NCBI RefSeq assembly: GCF_000688475.1
Contig: NZ_JIAN01000005.1
Coordinates: 1,426,001-1,490,000 of the forward strand
DNA: 64,000 bases
Direction of reading: 5' to 3'
From: Cellulomonas sp. URHE0023
GTDB lineage: Bacteria > Actinomycetota > Actinomycetes > Actinomycetales > Cellulomonadaceae
Shown here: piece by piece, positions 46,209 to 54,854 of the stretch
How the letters are laid out: every line of letters begins with the position of its first letter
Position numbering within the stretch: position 1 is the stretch's first letter
Made by a program: the position numbers and the translations under genes
The notes under the pieces: generated by a model
Databases searched by the model: none
What the model saw: only the letters and a program-made list of their open reading frames with translations
What the model was told of the DNA's origin: nothing

Positions 46209-48347
46209 GTGAGCGTGCACACCCCGGTGGATGCAGGGTCCGACGTGTCACTCGCGACGGATCCTGCATCCGCGGCCACGCCCACCGGCACGCCCCCCAG
46301 GCGCACCACGTCGACGCTGCGGATACTCGCGGTCCTGACCGTCGCCCTGCTCGTCGTCGCGGTGCTGGCCGTCGTGGACCTGACGCTCGGGACCTCGCAG
46401 GTGGGTGCGCTCGACATCGTGCGACTGCTCCTCGGCACCGACGACGACCAGACGTTGGCCGTCCTTGTCGCGTCGCGTGCGCCACGGGTGCTCGCCGCGT
46501 TGCTCGTGGGAACCGCACTGGGCATGTCGGGTGCCGCGCTGCAGTCCGTGGCGCGCAACCCTCTGGCGTCGCCGGACACGCTGGCCGTCAACGCCGGCGC
46601 GTACCTGACGGTCGCCCTGGTCGCCGTGACCGGGTTCACGCTGCCGTTCGCCGTCGACGGCGCCTTCGCGTTCCTCGGCGGGCTCGCCGCGGCGGGCCTG
46701 GTGCTCGCGATCGCGCGAGGCGGAGCTGAGGGACCCACCCGGCTCGTCCTCGCGGGGTCCGCGACGATGCTCGCGCTGTCGTCGCTGACCATCGTGCTCA
46801 TGCTCCTGTTCGAGCAGGAGACGGTCGGTCTGTTCGCGTGGGGCCAGGGCTCGATCGTGCAGACCGGCACGCAGAAGGTGCTCGACGCCGCGCCACTGGT
46901 GCTCGTCGCGTCCGTGGCGCTCGTCCTGTGGTCGCGACGGCTCGACGTGCTGGCGCTCGGCGACGACACCGCGTCCGTGCTGGGCCTCGACGTGCGACGC
47001 ACCCGCCTCGTCACCGTCCTGCTGGCGGTGCTGCTCGCCGCGCTCGCGGTCACTGTGGCCGGACCGATCGGCTTCGTCGGCCTGTCCGCCCCGGTGATCG
47101 CGCGGCTGGTCGCGGGGCGGGTGCCCGGTCTCTCGCGGCACCGCCTCCTGCTTCCACTCGCGGCCCTGAGCGGCTGCGCGGTGATCCTCGCGGCCGACGT
47201 GCTGCTGCGGGTGCTCGTTCCCGGCACCACGAGCGTGGCCATCCCGACGGGCGTCGCGACAAGTCTGTTCGGCGCGGTCGTCATGGTCTGGCTGGCCCGT
47301 CGTCTGCGGGACAGCGGCCCGTCCCGGTCAACGGCGGCGGTCGGTGCGCGGCCCGCGTCCTCGGTACGCGTCACCGTCATCGTCGCGGTCCTCGTCGTCG
47401 TCGTCCTCGCCTGTGTCGTGGCCGCGTTCCTTGCCGGTGACCGGCTCCTGCTGCTCGGTGACGTCGCCAACTGGTTCGCCGGCGTGAGCGGCCAGCAGGT
47501 CTCGTTCGTCCTCGACCAGCGCACGCCGCGCGTGTGGGCAGCCCTGCTGGCCGGTGCCGCGCTCGGTCTGGCCGGGACGACCGTGCAGGCGGTCGCGCGC
47601 AACCCGCTGGCCGAGCCGGGGCTGCTCGGCATCACCGGCGGTGCTGGCGTCGGCGCGGTCCTCGCCCTCGTGCTGTTCCCGGGCGCGAGCATCTGGGTCG
47701 TGTCCGCAGCGGCCTGCGTCGGCGCCCTCGGGACGTTCGCCCTCGTCTACGCGCTCGCGTCGCGACGAGGACTGAGCTCCGACCGGCTGGTCCTGGTCGG
47801 TATCGGCGTCTCGGCGGCGGCAACCTCGCTGATCACGCTGCTCGTCGTCCTCAGCAACCCGTGGAACACCACCATGGCGCTGACCTGGCTGTCCGGGTCG
47901 ACGTACGGGCGCACCGCGGCGCAGGTGTGGCCGGTCGCCGTCGCGCTCGTCGTGCTGACCCCGCTCGTCGTCCGCTGGCGCCGGGACCTCGACGTGCTGT
48001 CCGTCGACGACGACGTCGCCCGGGTGCTCGGTGTGCAGCTCGAGCGCACCCGGCTCGGCGTGCTGGTCGTGACGGCGATCCTCACAGCCGCATCGGTCTC
48101 GGCGATCGGCGTCGTCGGGTTCGTGGGTCTCGTGGCACCGCATCTCGCACGGTCGCTCGTCGGGTCGCGGCACTCCCGCGTGATCCCCGTGGCAGTTCTG
48201 CTGGGAGCCCTGCTGGTCAGCGTCGCCGACACCCTCGGCCGCACGATCATCGCGCCCGCGCAGATCCCCGCCGGCCTGCTGACCTCGCTGATCGGCGCCC
48301 CGTACTTCATCTACCTGTTGTGGCGCACCCGAAGGAGCACCTCATGA
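46209..48347 (+). CDS. Fused FecC-FecD siderophore permease (two domains in one protein)
   Basis: A 712-residue membrane protein, about twice the usual FecCD length. Two complete FecCD repeats are seen. In each half the hallmark RxPRVLAALLVGxALGMSGxxxQxVARNPLA occurs: near residues 95-125 (RAPRVLAALLVGTALGMSG) and near 440-470 (RTPRVWAALLAGAALGLAG). Each half also has the GFVGLxxPxxxR coupling loop (GFVGLSAPVIARLV and GFVGLVAPHLARSL). The fusion covers both subunits that are usually FecC and FecD heterodimers or FhuB-like duplicates. It makes about 18-20 helices. GTG at 46209 follows a 46-bp gap; its stop overlaps the SIP gene as ATGA. Confidence 0.88.
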   Translation: MSVHTPVDAGSDVSLATDPASAATPTGTPPRRTTSTLRILAVLTVALLVVAVLAVVDLTLGTSQVGALDIVRLLLGTDDDQTLAVLVASRAPRVLAALLVGTALGMSGAALQSVARNPLASPDTLAVNAGAYLTVALVAVTGFTLPFAVDGAFAFLGGLAAAGLVLAIARGGAEGPTRLVLAGSATMLALSSLTIVLMLLFEQETVGLFAWGQGSIVQTGTQKVLDAAPLVLVASVALVLWSRRLDVLALGDDTASVLGLDVRRTRLVTVLLAVLLAALAVTVAGPIGFVGLSAPVIARLVAGRVPGLSRHRLLLPLAALSGCAVILAADVLLRVLVPGTTSVAIPTGVATSLFGAVVMVWLARRLRDSGPSRSTAAVGARPASSVRVTVIVAVLVVVVLACVVAAFLAGDRLLLLGDVANWFAGVSGQQVSFVLDQRTPRVWAALLAGAALGLAGTTVQAVARNPLAEPGLLGITGGAGVGAVLALVLFPGASIWVVSAAACVGALGTFALVYALASRRGLSSDRLVLVGIGVSAAATSLITLLVVLSNPWNTTMALTWLSGSTYGRTAAQVWPVAVALVVLTPLVVRWRRDLDVLSVDDDVARVLGVQLERTRLGVLVVTAILTAASVSAIGVVGFVGLVAPHLARSLVGSRHSRVIPVAVLLGALLVSVADTLGRTIIAPAQIPAGLLTSLIGAPYFIYLLWRTRRSTS

Positions 48348-49264
48348 CGACCGTCGCCGTAGCGCTGCCGTGGCGGATGTTCGCGGTCCGCGTGGCCCGC
48401 ACGTCCTTCCTGAGCCCGAGCGTGCTGAGGATGACGTTCACGGGCGACGACCTCGACCAGTTCGCCGACAACGGGCTCGACCAGCGGATCAAGTTCTTCC
48501 TGCCGCTGCCCGGCGTGCCGTACGACGAGCTGCTCGAGGTGGGACGGTCCGGCGACTGGTTCGGCGGGTACCGGGCCGTGCCGCCCGAGCGTCGGCACCC
48601 GATGCGCACGTACACGGCCCGTGGTGTCCGCCCGGAGGTCCGGGAGCTCGACGTCGACGTCGTGCTGCACGGCGACCTCGGTCCGGCCACGCGCTGGGCG
48701 TCCGGCGCCACTGTCGGCGACGAGCTCGTCATCTTTGGCCCCAACGCCCTGGCAGACGGACCGCACGGAGGCGTGGACTTCGTCCCGCCCAGTCACGTGG
48801 ACCGCCTCCTGCTGGCCGGCGACGAGACCGCGCTGCCGGCGATCGCGGGAATCCTCGAACGGCTGCCTGCCGATGCCGTCGGTGAGGCCCTGCTCGAGAT
48901 GCCGCTGTCCGCGGACGTCATCGCCCTCGCCGCGCCCACCGGCGTCGCGGTGCGCTTCCTCGGCCGCGACGGGCGGCCGCACGGTTCGCTCCTGGTCCCG
49001 GCGGTGCAGGAGGCCTGCGGGCGCCTGCTGCCGTGCACGGGCGAGGGTGCGGAGCCCGAGGACGTCGACGACCTGCTCTGGGAGGTCCCCGTCGACGCGT
49101 CGGGTGCGCCCCTGCGGTCGTGGGTGGGGTTCTATGCCTGGCTCGCGGGCGAGGCGAGCGTGATCACGACCCTGCGCCGGCACCTGGTGCGCGAGTGCGG
49201 TGTCGACCGCAAGGCGGTCGCGTTCATGGGCTACTGGAAGGCCGGCCGCAGCGAGGGCGAGTGA
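48344..49264 (+). CDS. Siderophore-interacting protein (FAD ferric-siderophore reductase)
   Basis: A 306-residue SIP-family flavoprotein that reduces imported ferric siderophore to release Fe2+ in the cytoplasm. The FAD-binding RTYTxR motif is MRTYTARGVRP near residue 87, with DVVLHGDLGPATRWA next and the NAD(P)-binding HVDRLLLAGDETALPAI near 155 (GDETALPA is diagnostic). Its C-terminal YWKAGRS matches the SIP closing segment. It overlaps the fused permease by 4 nt. With it, the operon contains every step from capture to reduction. Confidence 0.88.
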   Translation: MTTVAVALPWRMFAVRVARTSFLSPSVLRMTFTGDDLDQFADNGLDQRIKFFLPLPGVPYDELLEVGRSGDWFGGYRAVPPERRHPMRTYTARGVRPEVRELDVDVVLHGDLGPATRWASGATVGDELVIFGPNALADGPHGGVDFVPPSHVDRLLLAGDETALPAIAGILERLPADAVGEALLEMPLSADVIALAAPTGVAVRFLGRDGRPHGSLLVPAVQEACGRLLPCTGEGAEPEDVDDLLWEVPVDASGAPLRSWVGFYAWLAGEASVITTLRRHLVRECGVDRKAVAFMGYWKAGRSEGE

Positions 49265-49483
49265 CGGCCGCCGCCTCTCCACCCCCTGAACGTCGGGTGC
49301 ACGAGCCCCGGCCGGTGGCCGCGTCTCGCGGGATGTTCCGCAGTTCCTCTCACATTCACGAAGCCGCGGACGATCCGGAAGGGCGACACGCATCGACGCA
49401 GCTTCGCGCCGCGTGAGCGTGTCTGAGCTTCCCAGCGGGAACCCCCGCGCCCTCGCAGCCTCCACAGCAGGAGCACCACCACG

Positions 49484-51094
49484 ATGAAGAACCGCACCTC
49501 AGGCATCGGCCGTCGCCTCGGCATCTCCTTCGCCGCCGTCGCCCTCACGGGTCTGGTCTCCGGCGCCGTCGGCCTGGCGTCCGTGGTGGAGCAGCGTGGG
49601 TTGAGCGCGGACATCACCGTCGCGCAGGAGGTGCTCCGGAGCGCCGAGACCGCCCGCTACCAGATCGCCGACCTCACGGGGTGGCAGGGGCTCGTCTTCG
49701 CCGACGCGAAGGTGTACGGCGCCGACGTGGCACTGGCCGCCGACGCGTACAACAAGTCGGGGATGACCGAGGCCAAGGACGGCGTCTACACGTGGCTCGA
49801 GGCGGTCGACACGACCGGGATGACCGCTGCCGAGAAGTCGGCCTGGGACGGGCTCCAGCCTGCGTGGGACAGCTTCTTCCAGTGGGACGAGCAGGTCGAC
49901 GCCTGGCTGCGGGAAGGTGACGCCGGGGCGCTCAAGGCGATCGAGTCGATCAACGGTGGCGACGCCGGCGCGGCCTACAGCGAGATCTTCGGCATCGCCG
50001 ACACGGTGACCGAGTCGGCCCAGAAGCGCGTCGACGCACTGAACGACAAGCAGCAGGGCGCCCAGTCGCGCACCACCGCGCTCCTCGTGGTGATCAGCCT
50101 GGTCGGTGCAGTCCTCGCACTCATCTTCGCGGTCGTGGCCACGCGCTCTGTCGTTCGCCCGCTGCGCAAGATCCAGGACGTCTCCGAGGCGATCGCGAAC
50201 CGCGACCTCACCCACACGACCAACCTGACCGGCAAGGACGAGACCGGGATGGCCGGTGCTGCGGTCGACGCGGCCGTCAGCAGCATGCGCTCGCTGGTCG
50301 CGACGGCGGCCCAGTCGGCCGGCTCCGTGGCCGCGTCGGCCGAGGGTCTGAGCTCGGCGAACGCCGAGGTCGCCTCCGGTTCAGGTACCGCTTCGGAGCA
50401 GGCCGGCGCAGTCGCCGCCGCTGCCGGCGAGGTGTCCCGCAACGTGCAGGCCGTCGCTGCCGGCGCCGAGCAGATGGGCGCCTCGATCCGCGAGATCGCC
50501 CAGAACGCCACCAGGGCGGTCAAGGTCGCCGAGGAGGCGACCGCCGTGGCCGCGAGCACGAACGAGACCGTGGCCCGTCTGGGTGCGTCCTCGCAGGAGA
50601 TCGGCAACGTCGTCAAGACCATCACGATGATCGCGGAGCAGACGAACCTGCTCGCGCTCAACGCCACGATCGAGGCGGCGCGTGCGGGCGAGGCCGGCAA
50701 GGGGTTCGCGGTCGTCGCGAGCGAGGTCAAGGACCTGGCCCAGGAGACCGCCAAGGCGACCGGTGACATCGCGCAGCGGGTCGAGGCCATCCAGGCGGAC
50801 ACCGCGGGTGCTGTCGAGGCCATCGGCCGGATCGGCGAGATCATCGCGTCCATCAACAGCTACCAGCTCACGATCGCGTCGGCCGTCGAGGAGCAGACCG
50901 CGACGACCAACGAGATGACCCGCGGTGTCACAGAAGCGGCGACCGGCGTGACCGACATCGCCGCGAAGGTCACCGCCGTGGCGACGACCTCCGAAGGCTC
51001 TGCCGACGTGCTCGAGCGCATGCAGGGCTCGACGCTGGAGCTGGCTCGCATGGCGGCCGAGCTGCGTGCCGAGATCGACCTGTACACGCACTGA
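49484..51094 (+). CDS. Methyl-accepting chemotaxis protein
   Basis: A 536-residue transmembrane receptor: helix 1 near residues 12-33, an extracytoplasmic four-helix-bundle sensor domain (about 34-195), helix 2 near 197-218, a HAMP domain (about 219-272, from [22 protein letters not shown]) and the signalling hairpin with the invariant [30 protein letters not shown], quoted as [19 protein letters not shown], then [16 protein letters not shown]. No CheB/R-tethering pentapeptide is at the end. The ligand is unknown. No other che or flagellar gene is in this window. The 219 bp before it hold no gene; an AGGAG box lies 10 nt upstream of the ATG. Confidence 0.92.
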   Translation: MKNRTSGIGRRLGISFAAVALTGLVSGAVGLASVVEQRGLSADITVAQEVLRSAETARYQIADLTGWQGLVFADAKVYGADVALAADAYNKSGMTEAKDGVYTWLEAVDTTGMTAAEKSAWDGLQPAWDSFFQWDEQVDAWLREGDAGALKAIESINGGDAGAAYSEIFGIADTVTESAQKRVDALNDKQQGAQSRTTALLVVISLVGAVLALIFAVVATRSVVRPLRKIQDVSEAIANRDLTHTTNLTGKDETGMAGAAVDAAVSSMRSLVATAAQSAGSVAASAEGLSSANAEVASGSGTASEQAGAVAAAAGEVSRNVQAVAAGAEQMGASIREIAQNATRAVKVAEEATAVAASTNETVARLGASSQEIGNVVKTITMIAEQTNLLALNATIEAARAGEAGKGFAVVASEVKDLAQETAKATGDIAQRVEAIQADTAGAVEAIGRIGEIIASINSYQLTIASAVEEQTATTNEMTRGVTEAATGVTDIAAKVTAVATTSEGSADVLERMQGSTLELARMAAELRAEIDLYTH

Positions 51095-51116
51095 CGGCTC
51101 CGCGAGGACAGGCCCG

Positions 51117-51128
51117 TAGCATCGGCAC
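51117..51128 (+). promoter_or_regulatory. Leaderless-type -10 element TAGCAT
   Basis: TAGCAT at 51117-51122 ends 6 nt before the GTG at 51129 with no Shine-Dalgarno; 22 bp after the MCP stop, so the promoter is internal to the spacing. Confidence 0.5.
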
Positions 51129-52052
51129 GTGCCCCCCAGATCACCGCTGCCGGCGCGGCACGGCCTGAGTGCGGCATGGCTGCGGACCCCTGATCGCGAC
51201 CGCTCGCGCGTCCAGGAGTGGGCGACGATGGGGGACTGGCTCCGCGACAGGCTGCCTGAGCACGTCGACGTGGCGCAGATGCTGGCGGCGCAGCGTTTCG
51301 TCGGCGAGGGCGGCCGGGTGGTGAGGGCGGAGGATCCGTACGCGCCGCATGTCTTCGTGTGGTTCCACCGTGACCTGCGTGACGAGCCCGAGGTCACCGC
51401 ACCGATCCACGTGGTGCACCGCGACGACCGCCTCGTCGTCGTCGACAAGCCGCCCTTCCTGTCGTCCATCCCCCGTGGCCGGCACGTGATGCAGAGCGTC
51501 GTCGTCCGCCTGCGTGCGGAGCTGGGTCTGCCGGAGCTGTCCCCGTTGCACCGCCTGGACCGGGTCACGTCCGGCCTGCTGATGCTCGCGACGGAGGCCC
51601 GGTGGCGCGGGCCGTACCAGACGCTGTTCGAGCACCGCAGGGTGCGCAAGACGTACTGGGCCCTGGCGCCGCTGCGTGAGGACCTTGCCCTGCCGGTCGT
51701 CGTCCGCAACCACATCCGCAAGGAGCGTGGCTCCTGGCAGGCGGACGTGGTGCCGGGAGCCCCGGTCAACGCCGAGACCCGCGTCGAGCTCGAGTCCGTG
51801 CGCGACGGTCGCGGCGTCTACCGCCTGACCCCGCTCACCGGCCAGACGCACCAGCTCCGCGTCCACCTGTGCGGCCTCGGCATCCCGATCGTCGACGACC
51901 CGCTGTACCCCGACGTCCTGGACGTCGATGTCGACGACTTCAGCAGCCCGCTGCAGCTGCTCGCCGGGGAGATCGCGTTCACCGATCCCGTGGACGGCGT
52001 CGCGCGACTGTTCAGTAGCGTCCGGCGCCTCCCGCTGACCGCGGGCGGCTGA
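51129..52052 (+). CDS. RluA-family RNA pseudouridine synthase
   Basis: A 307-residue enzyme converting uridine to pseudouridine in rRNA or tRNA. The catalytic aspartate is in SPLHRLDRVTSGLLMLA near residue 140. VVHRDDRLVVVDKPPFLSSIP near 98 is the usual Rlu pre-motif, RKTYWALAP near 175 follows, and LTPLTGQTHQLRVHLCGLGIPI near 235 with DDPLYP completes the set. A 90-residue N-terminal region lacks an obvious S4 domain. The exact target site cannot be told from sequence. GTG at 51129 appears leaderless. Confidence 0.87.
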   Translation: MPPRSPLPARHGLSAAWLRTPDRDRSRVQEWATMGDWLRDRLPEHVDVAQMLAAQRFVGEGGRVVRAEDPYAPHVFVWFHRDLRDEPEVTAPIHVVHRDDRLVVVDKPPFLSSIPRGRHVMQSVVVRLRAELGLPELSPLHRLDRVTSGLLMLATEARWRGPYQTLFEHRRVRKTYWALAPLREDLALPVVVRNHIRKERGSWQADVVPGAPVNAETRVELESVRDGRGVYRLTPLTGQTHQLRVHLCGLGIPIVDDPLYPDVLDVDVDDFSSPLQLLAGEIAFTDPVDGVARLFSSVRRLPLTAGG

Positions 52053-52079
52053 CGTGCCGTGGCGCCACGCCCTGCGCGA

Positions 52080-53423
52080 TCAGTGGACAGCCTGGGCCTG
52101 CTTCGCGACGACGAGCCGGTTGATCGCGTAGAGCACCACCCCGACGGCCAGCAGGATCCCTGCGCGCACGTACACGTCGGCCTCCCGCCCGGTGAGCGGT
52201 GACGCCAGCACCAGCGACACGACGGCCCCGAGCACGGGAGCCCAGGTCGGCGCGCGGAACGGTGTGCCGGTGTCGCCCTCGACGGGTTCGTCGTCGGGCT
52301 CCTTGCGCAGGACGAGCACCGCGACGTTCACCACCGCGAACACGAGCAGCAGCAGGAGCACGGTCGTGTCCGCGAGGCCTGCGAGGTCGCCGGTCGACGC
52401 GAGGGTCAGGGCGATCACCACGGTGAACGCGATCGCGACGTACGGGGTCTGACGTCGCCCGACCTTGCCGAGCACACCCGGCACGATGCCTTCGTTCGAC
52501 ATCCCGTAGACGAGCCGCGACGCCATGATCATGTTGATCAGCGCGGTGTTGGTCACGGCGAGCAGCGCGATCACCGCGAACAGCCCGGGCGGGAACGTCA
52601 GTCCGGCTACCTTGACCACCTCGAGCAGCGGGCCGGTGGAGTCGGCGAGGGTCTCGGTGTCGACGAGCATCGAGGTGGTGAACGCGACGCCCAGGTAGAT
52701 CAGGCCGGCCACCGTCAGGCCACCGAACAGCGCCCGTGGGAAGTCGCGCCGCGGCTGCGTGGTCTCCTCCGCGAGGTTGACCGAGTCCTCGAACCCCAGC
52801 AGCGCGTAGAAGGCGAGCGCCGTGGCGCCGAGCACGGCGATCCACGGTGTGCCTTCGGTCTCGAGCTCCAGCGCACGGCCGGGGTCGCCGTCGCCGCTGA
52901 CCAGCGCCCAGACGCCGATGGCCAGGATGACCAGCAGCCCGGTCGCCTCGATGATCGTCAGGACGACGTTGACCCGCACGGACTCCGAGATGCCGACGAG
53001 GTTGACGGCTGTGATGGCGAGCAGGAAGAACCAGGCGGCGGCGATCGTCGGAACGGTGACGAACTCCGCCAGGTAGTCGCCGCCGAACGCGCGTGCGGCG
53101 GCGGCCGCGCTCGTGATGCCGGACATCATCACGGCGAACGCGACGATGAAGGTGACGAAGGGCCGCTTGAACGCCCGGTTGGCGTAGAGAGCGGCGCCGG
53201 CCGCGAGGGGGAACCGCCCGACCAGCTCGGCGTACGCCGTCGCGGTGAGGGCGGCCAGGACGAACGCGCACAGGAACGGCAGCCAGATGGCCCCGCCCAC
53301 CTCGGCGGCGACCTTCCCGGTGAGCGCGTAGATCCCCGCCCCGAGGATGTCGCCGATCACGAAGAGCAGCAGGACCTTGCGGCCGATCGAGCGCTTGAGG
53401 GTGGGCTCTTGCGTCTGCGTCAT
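52080..53423 (-). CDS. APC-family amino-acid/amine permease
   Basis: A 447-residue membrane protein with about twelve helices. The N-terminal helix carries LLLFVIGDILGAGIYALTGKVAAEVGGAIWLPFL, quoted as GDILGAGIYALTGK, the unwound-helix motif of the APC superfamily, followed by TAYAELVGRFPLAAGAALYA near 60. FALLGFEDSVNLAEE near 215 is the central signature. It probably imports an amino acid or amine with H+ or Na+. It starts at ATG 53423 with GGAGG at good spacing. Its divergent neighbour is the arabinose LacI regulator; no shared operator is obvious. Confidence 0.87.
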   Translation of the reverse strand: MTQTQEPTLKRSIGRKVLLLFVIGDILGAGIYALTGKVAAEVGGAIWLPFLCAFVLAALTATAYAELVGRFPLAAGAALYANRAFKRPFVTFIVAFAVMMSGITSAAAAARAFGGDYLAEFVTVPTIAAAWFFLLAITAVNLVGISESVRVNVVLTIIEATGLLVILAIGVWALVSGDGDPGRALELETEGTPWIAVLGATALAFYALLGFEDSVNLAEETTQPRRDFPRALFGGLTVAGLIYLGVAFTTSMLVDTETLADSTGPLLEVVKVAGLTFPPGLFAVIALLAVTNTALINMIMASRLVYGMSNEGIVPGVLGKVGRRQTPYVAIAFTVVIALTLASTGDLAGLADTTVLLLLLVFAVVNVAVLVLRKEPDDEPVEGDTGTPFRAPTWAPVLGAVVSLVLASPLTGREADVYVRAGILLAVGVVLYAINRLVVAKQAQAVH

Positions 53424-53528
53424 GGTCGCCTCCGGCACCAAGTCTGGCGACGGCCCACGTCCAGCGCGCGTCGAACGGCTCGGTCTTGGGGGGCGTGGCG
53501 CGCCGCGGAGGGCTGCCGGTGCGCGATA

Positions 53529-53550
53529 TACAACGTTGTAGCCTTCGGGA
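53529..53550 (+). promoter_or_regulatory. LacI operator overlapping a leaderless promoter
   Basis: The perfect palindrome TACAACGTTGTA (53529-53540) overlaps TAGCCT (53539-53544), which is 6 nt before the GTG at 53551. Binding would repress the regulator's own leaderless transcript. Confidence 0.75.
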
Positions 53551-54564
53551 GTGTCGATCACCCTGCACGACGTGGCCAAGCTCGCCGGGGTCTCCATCAA
53601 GACCGTCTCCAACGTCATCAACGACTATCCGCACATCCGGCCGGCGACGCGCACGCGGGTGCTGGAAGCGATCGACACGCTCGGCTACCGCCCGAACCTG
53701 CAGGCGCGCGGTCTGCGTTCAGGGCGCACCGGCGCCATCAGCCTGATCATCCCGGACCTGCGCAACGCCTACTTCGCCGAGCTGGCCGACGCCGTCATGA
53801 CGTCCGCGCACGAACGCGGCCTGTACGTGCTCATCGAGCAGATGGGCAGCGGCGACAAGGCGTCCGAGCTCGCCGTGCTGCTCGGTCCCCGCATGCAGAT
53901 GGTCGACGGCATCCTCTACAGCGTCCTGGAGCTCGGGCAGGAGGATGCGCACCTGCTCGACATCCCCACGCCGCTCGTCCTGCTCGGCGACCGCATCTTC
54001 GACGGCCCGACGGACCACGTCACCATGCAGAACGCGGCCGGCTCGCGGATCGCGACCGAGCACCTGCTGAGCCTGGGCCGGCGGAACATCGTGGCCCTGG
54101 GTGCCCACGAGAACGAGGTGATCGGTTCGGCCGGCCTTCGTCTGTCGGGCTACCGCGAGGCCCTCGACGCCGCGGGAGTGCCGTTCCGTCCGGAGCTCGT
54201 GGTGAACGTCGGCACGTGGCACCGCCTCGACGGTGCGCAGGCCATGCGCGCTCTGCTGGCGTCCGGGGTGCCGTTCGACGGCGTGGTCGCCTTCAACGAC
54301 GCTCTGGCGCTGGGTGCCATGCGCGTCGTCCAGGAGGCCGGGCTCAGCGTGCCGCGCGACGTCGCGTTCATCGGTTTCGACGACATCGACGAGACGCGGT
54401 ACTCGCTGCCGACACTCACGACCATCGATCCCCGGCAGGCAGAGATCGCCGACGTGGCCGTCGGCTGGCTCCTCGAGCGCATCGCGGCCGGACCTGCGGG
54501 TATCGCGCCTCGGGAGCACCTGACCACGCCGCGGCTGGTCCAGCGGGAGTCGACCCTGCCGTAG
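53551..54564 (+). CDS. LacI-family regulator of arabino-oligosaccharide uptake
   Basis: A 337-residue repressor. The N-terminal LacI HTH is ITLHDVAKLAGVSIKTVSNVINDYPHIRPATRTRV (residues 3-37), with recognition helix SIKTVSNVI and hinge helix NLQARGLRSG. The periplasmic-binding-like sensor domain has ISLIIPDLRNAYFAELA, VDGILYSVLEL and VAFNDALALGAM. Its own promoter and the binding-protein promoter each carry TACAACGTTGTA, so it probably autoregulates and represses the transporter-GH51 operon until an arabinoside inducer binds (inference). The GTG at 53551 is leaderless. A second, similar LacI protein closes the cluster. Confidence 0.9.
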   Translation: MSITLHDVAKLAGVSIKTVSNVINDYPHIRPATRTRVLEAIDTLGYRPNLQARGLRSGRTGAISLIIPDLRNAYFAELADAVMTSAHERGLYVLIEQMGSGDKASELAVLLGPRMQMVDGILYSVLELGQEDAHLLDIPTPLVLLGDRIFDGPTDHVTMQNAAGSRIATEHLLSLGRRNIVALGAHENEVIGSAGLRLSGYREALDAAGVPFRPELVVNVGTWHRLDGAQAMRALLASGVPFDGVVAFNDALALGAMRVVQEAGLSVPRDVAFIGFDDIDETRYSLPTLTTIDPRQAEIADVAVGWLLERIAAGPAGIAPREHLTTPRLVQRESTLP

Positions 54565-54630
54565 TCGGTCGCCGACGACCACGGTCCCTCGACGGGTGGT
54601 CACGAAACGGCCGTCATTGCCGGCCCGCGC

Positions 54631-54690
54631 TTGACAGCACGCGGTCGCCTCAGCAGGATGGCGTTTACAACGATTCCCTACAACGTTGTA
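54631..54690 (+). promoter_or_regulatory. Promoter and LacI operators of the arabinoside operon
   Basis: TTGACA (54631-54636) and CAGGAT (54654-54659) are 17 bp apart. Downstream lie an imperfect operator, TACAACGATTCC (54666-54677), and the perfect TACAACGTTGTA (54679-54690), placed to block transcription just after the start. About 165 nt of leader precede the GTG at 54855. Confidence 0.75.
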
Positions 54691-54854
54691 ATCGGATTAA
54701 TGAGGATTCGATGGGCCGCCGCGGGAGCTCGATCACTCCCGCCGCGCGCGTTGTCTCCGCTCGTCCCGGCCGCGCAGCACCTGCCCGGCACGGCAGCTCA
54801 CTCGTAAGCCCCCGGCGCGACCGCCGGCCGACCCAGCGAAGGGTAACCACCACC

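Noticed and set aside
45032..47692. An 886-codon minus-strand frame
   Set aside because: Antisense to the siderophore operon and dominated by Ser/Thr/Arg repeats; a GC-driven artefact.
49265..49483. A sigma-28-type flagellar promoter for the chemoreceptor
   Set aside because: No TAAA/GCCGATAA-like pair is visible in the 219-bp gap.
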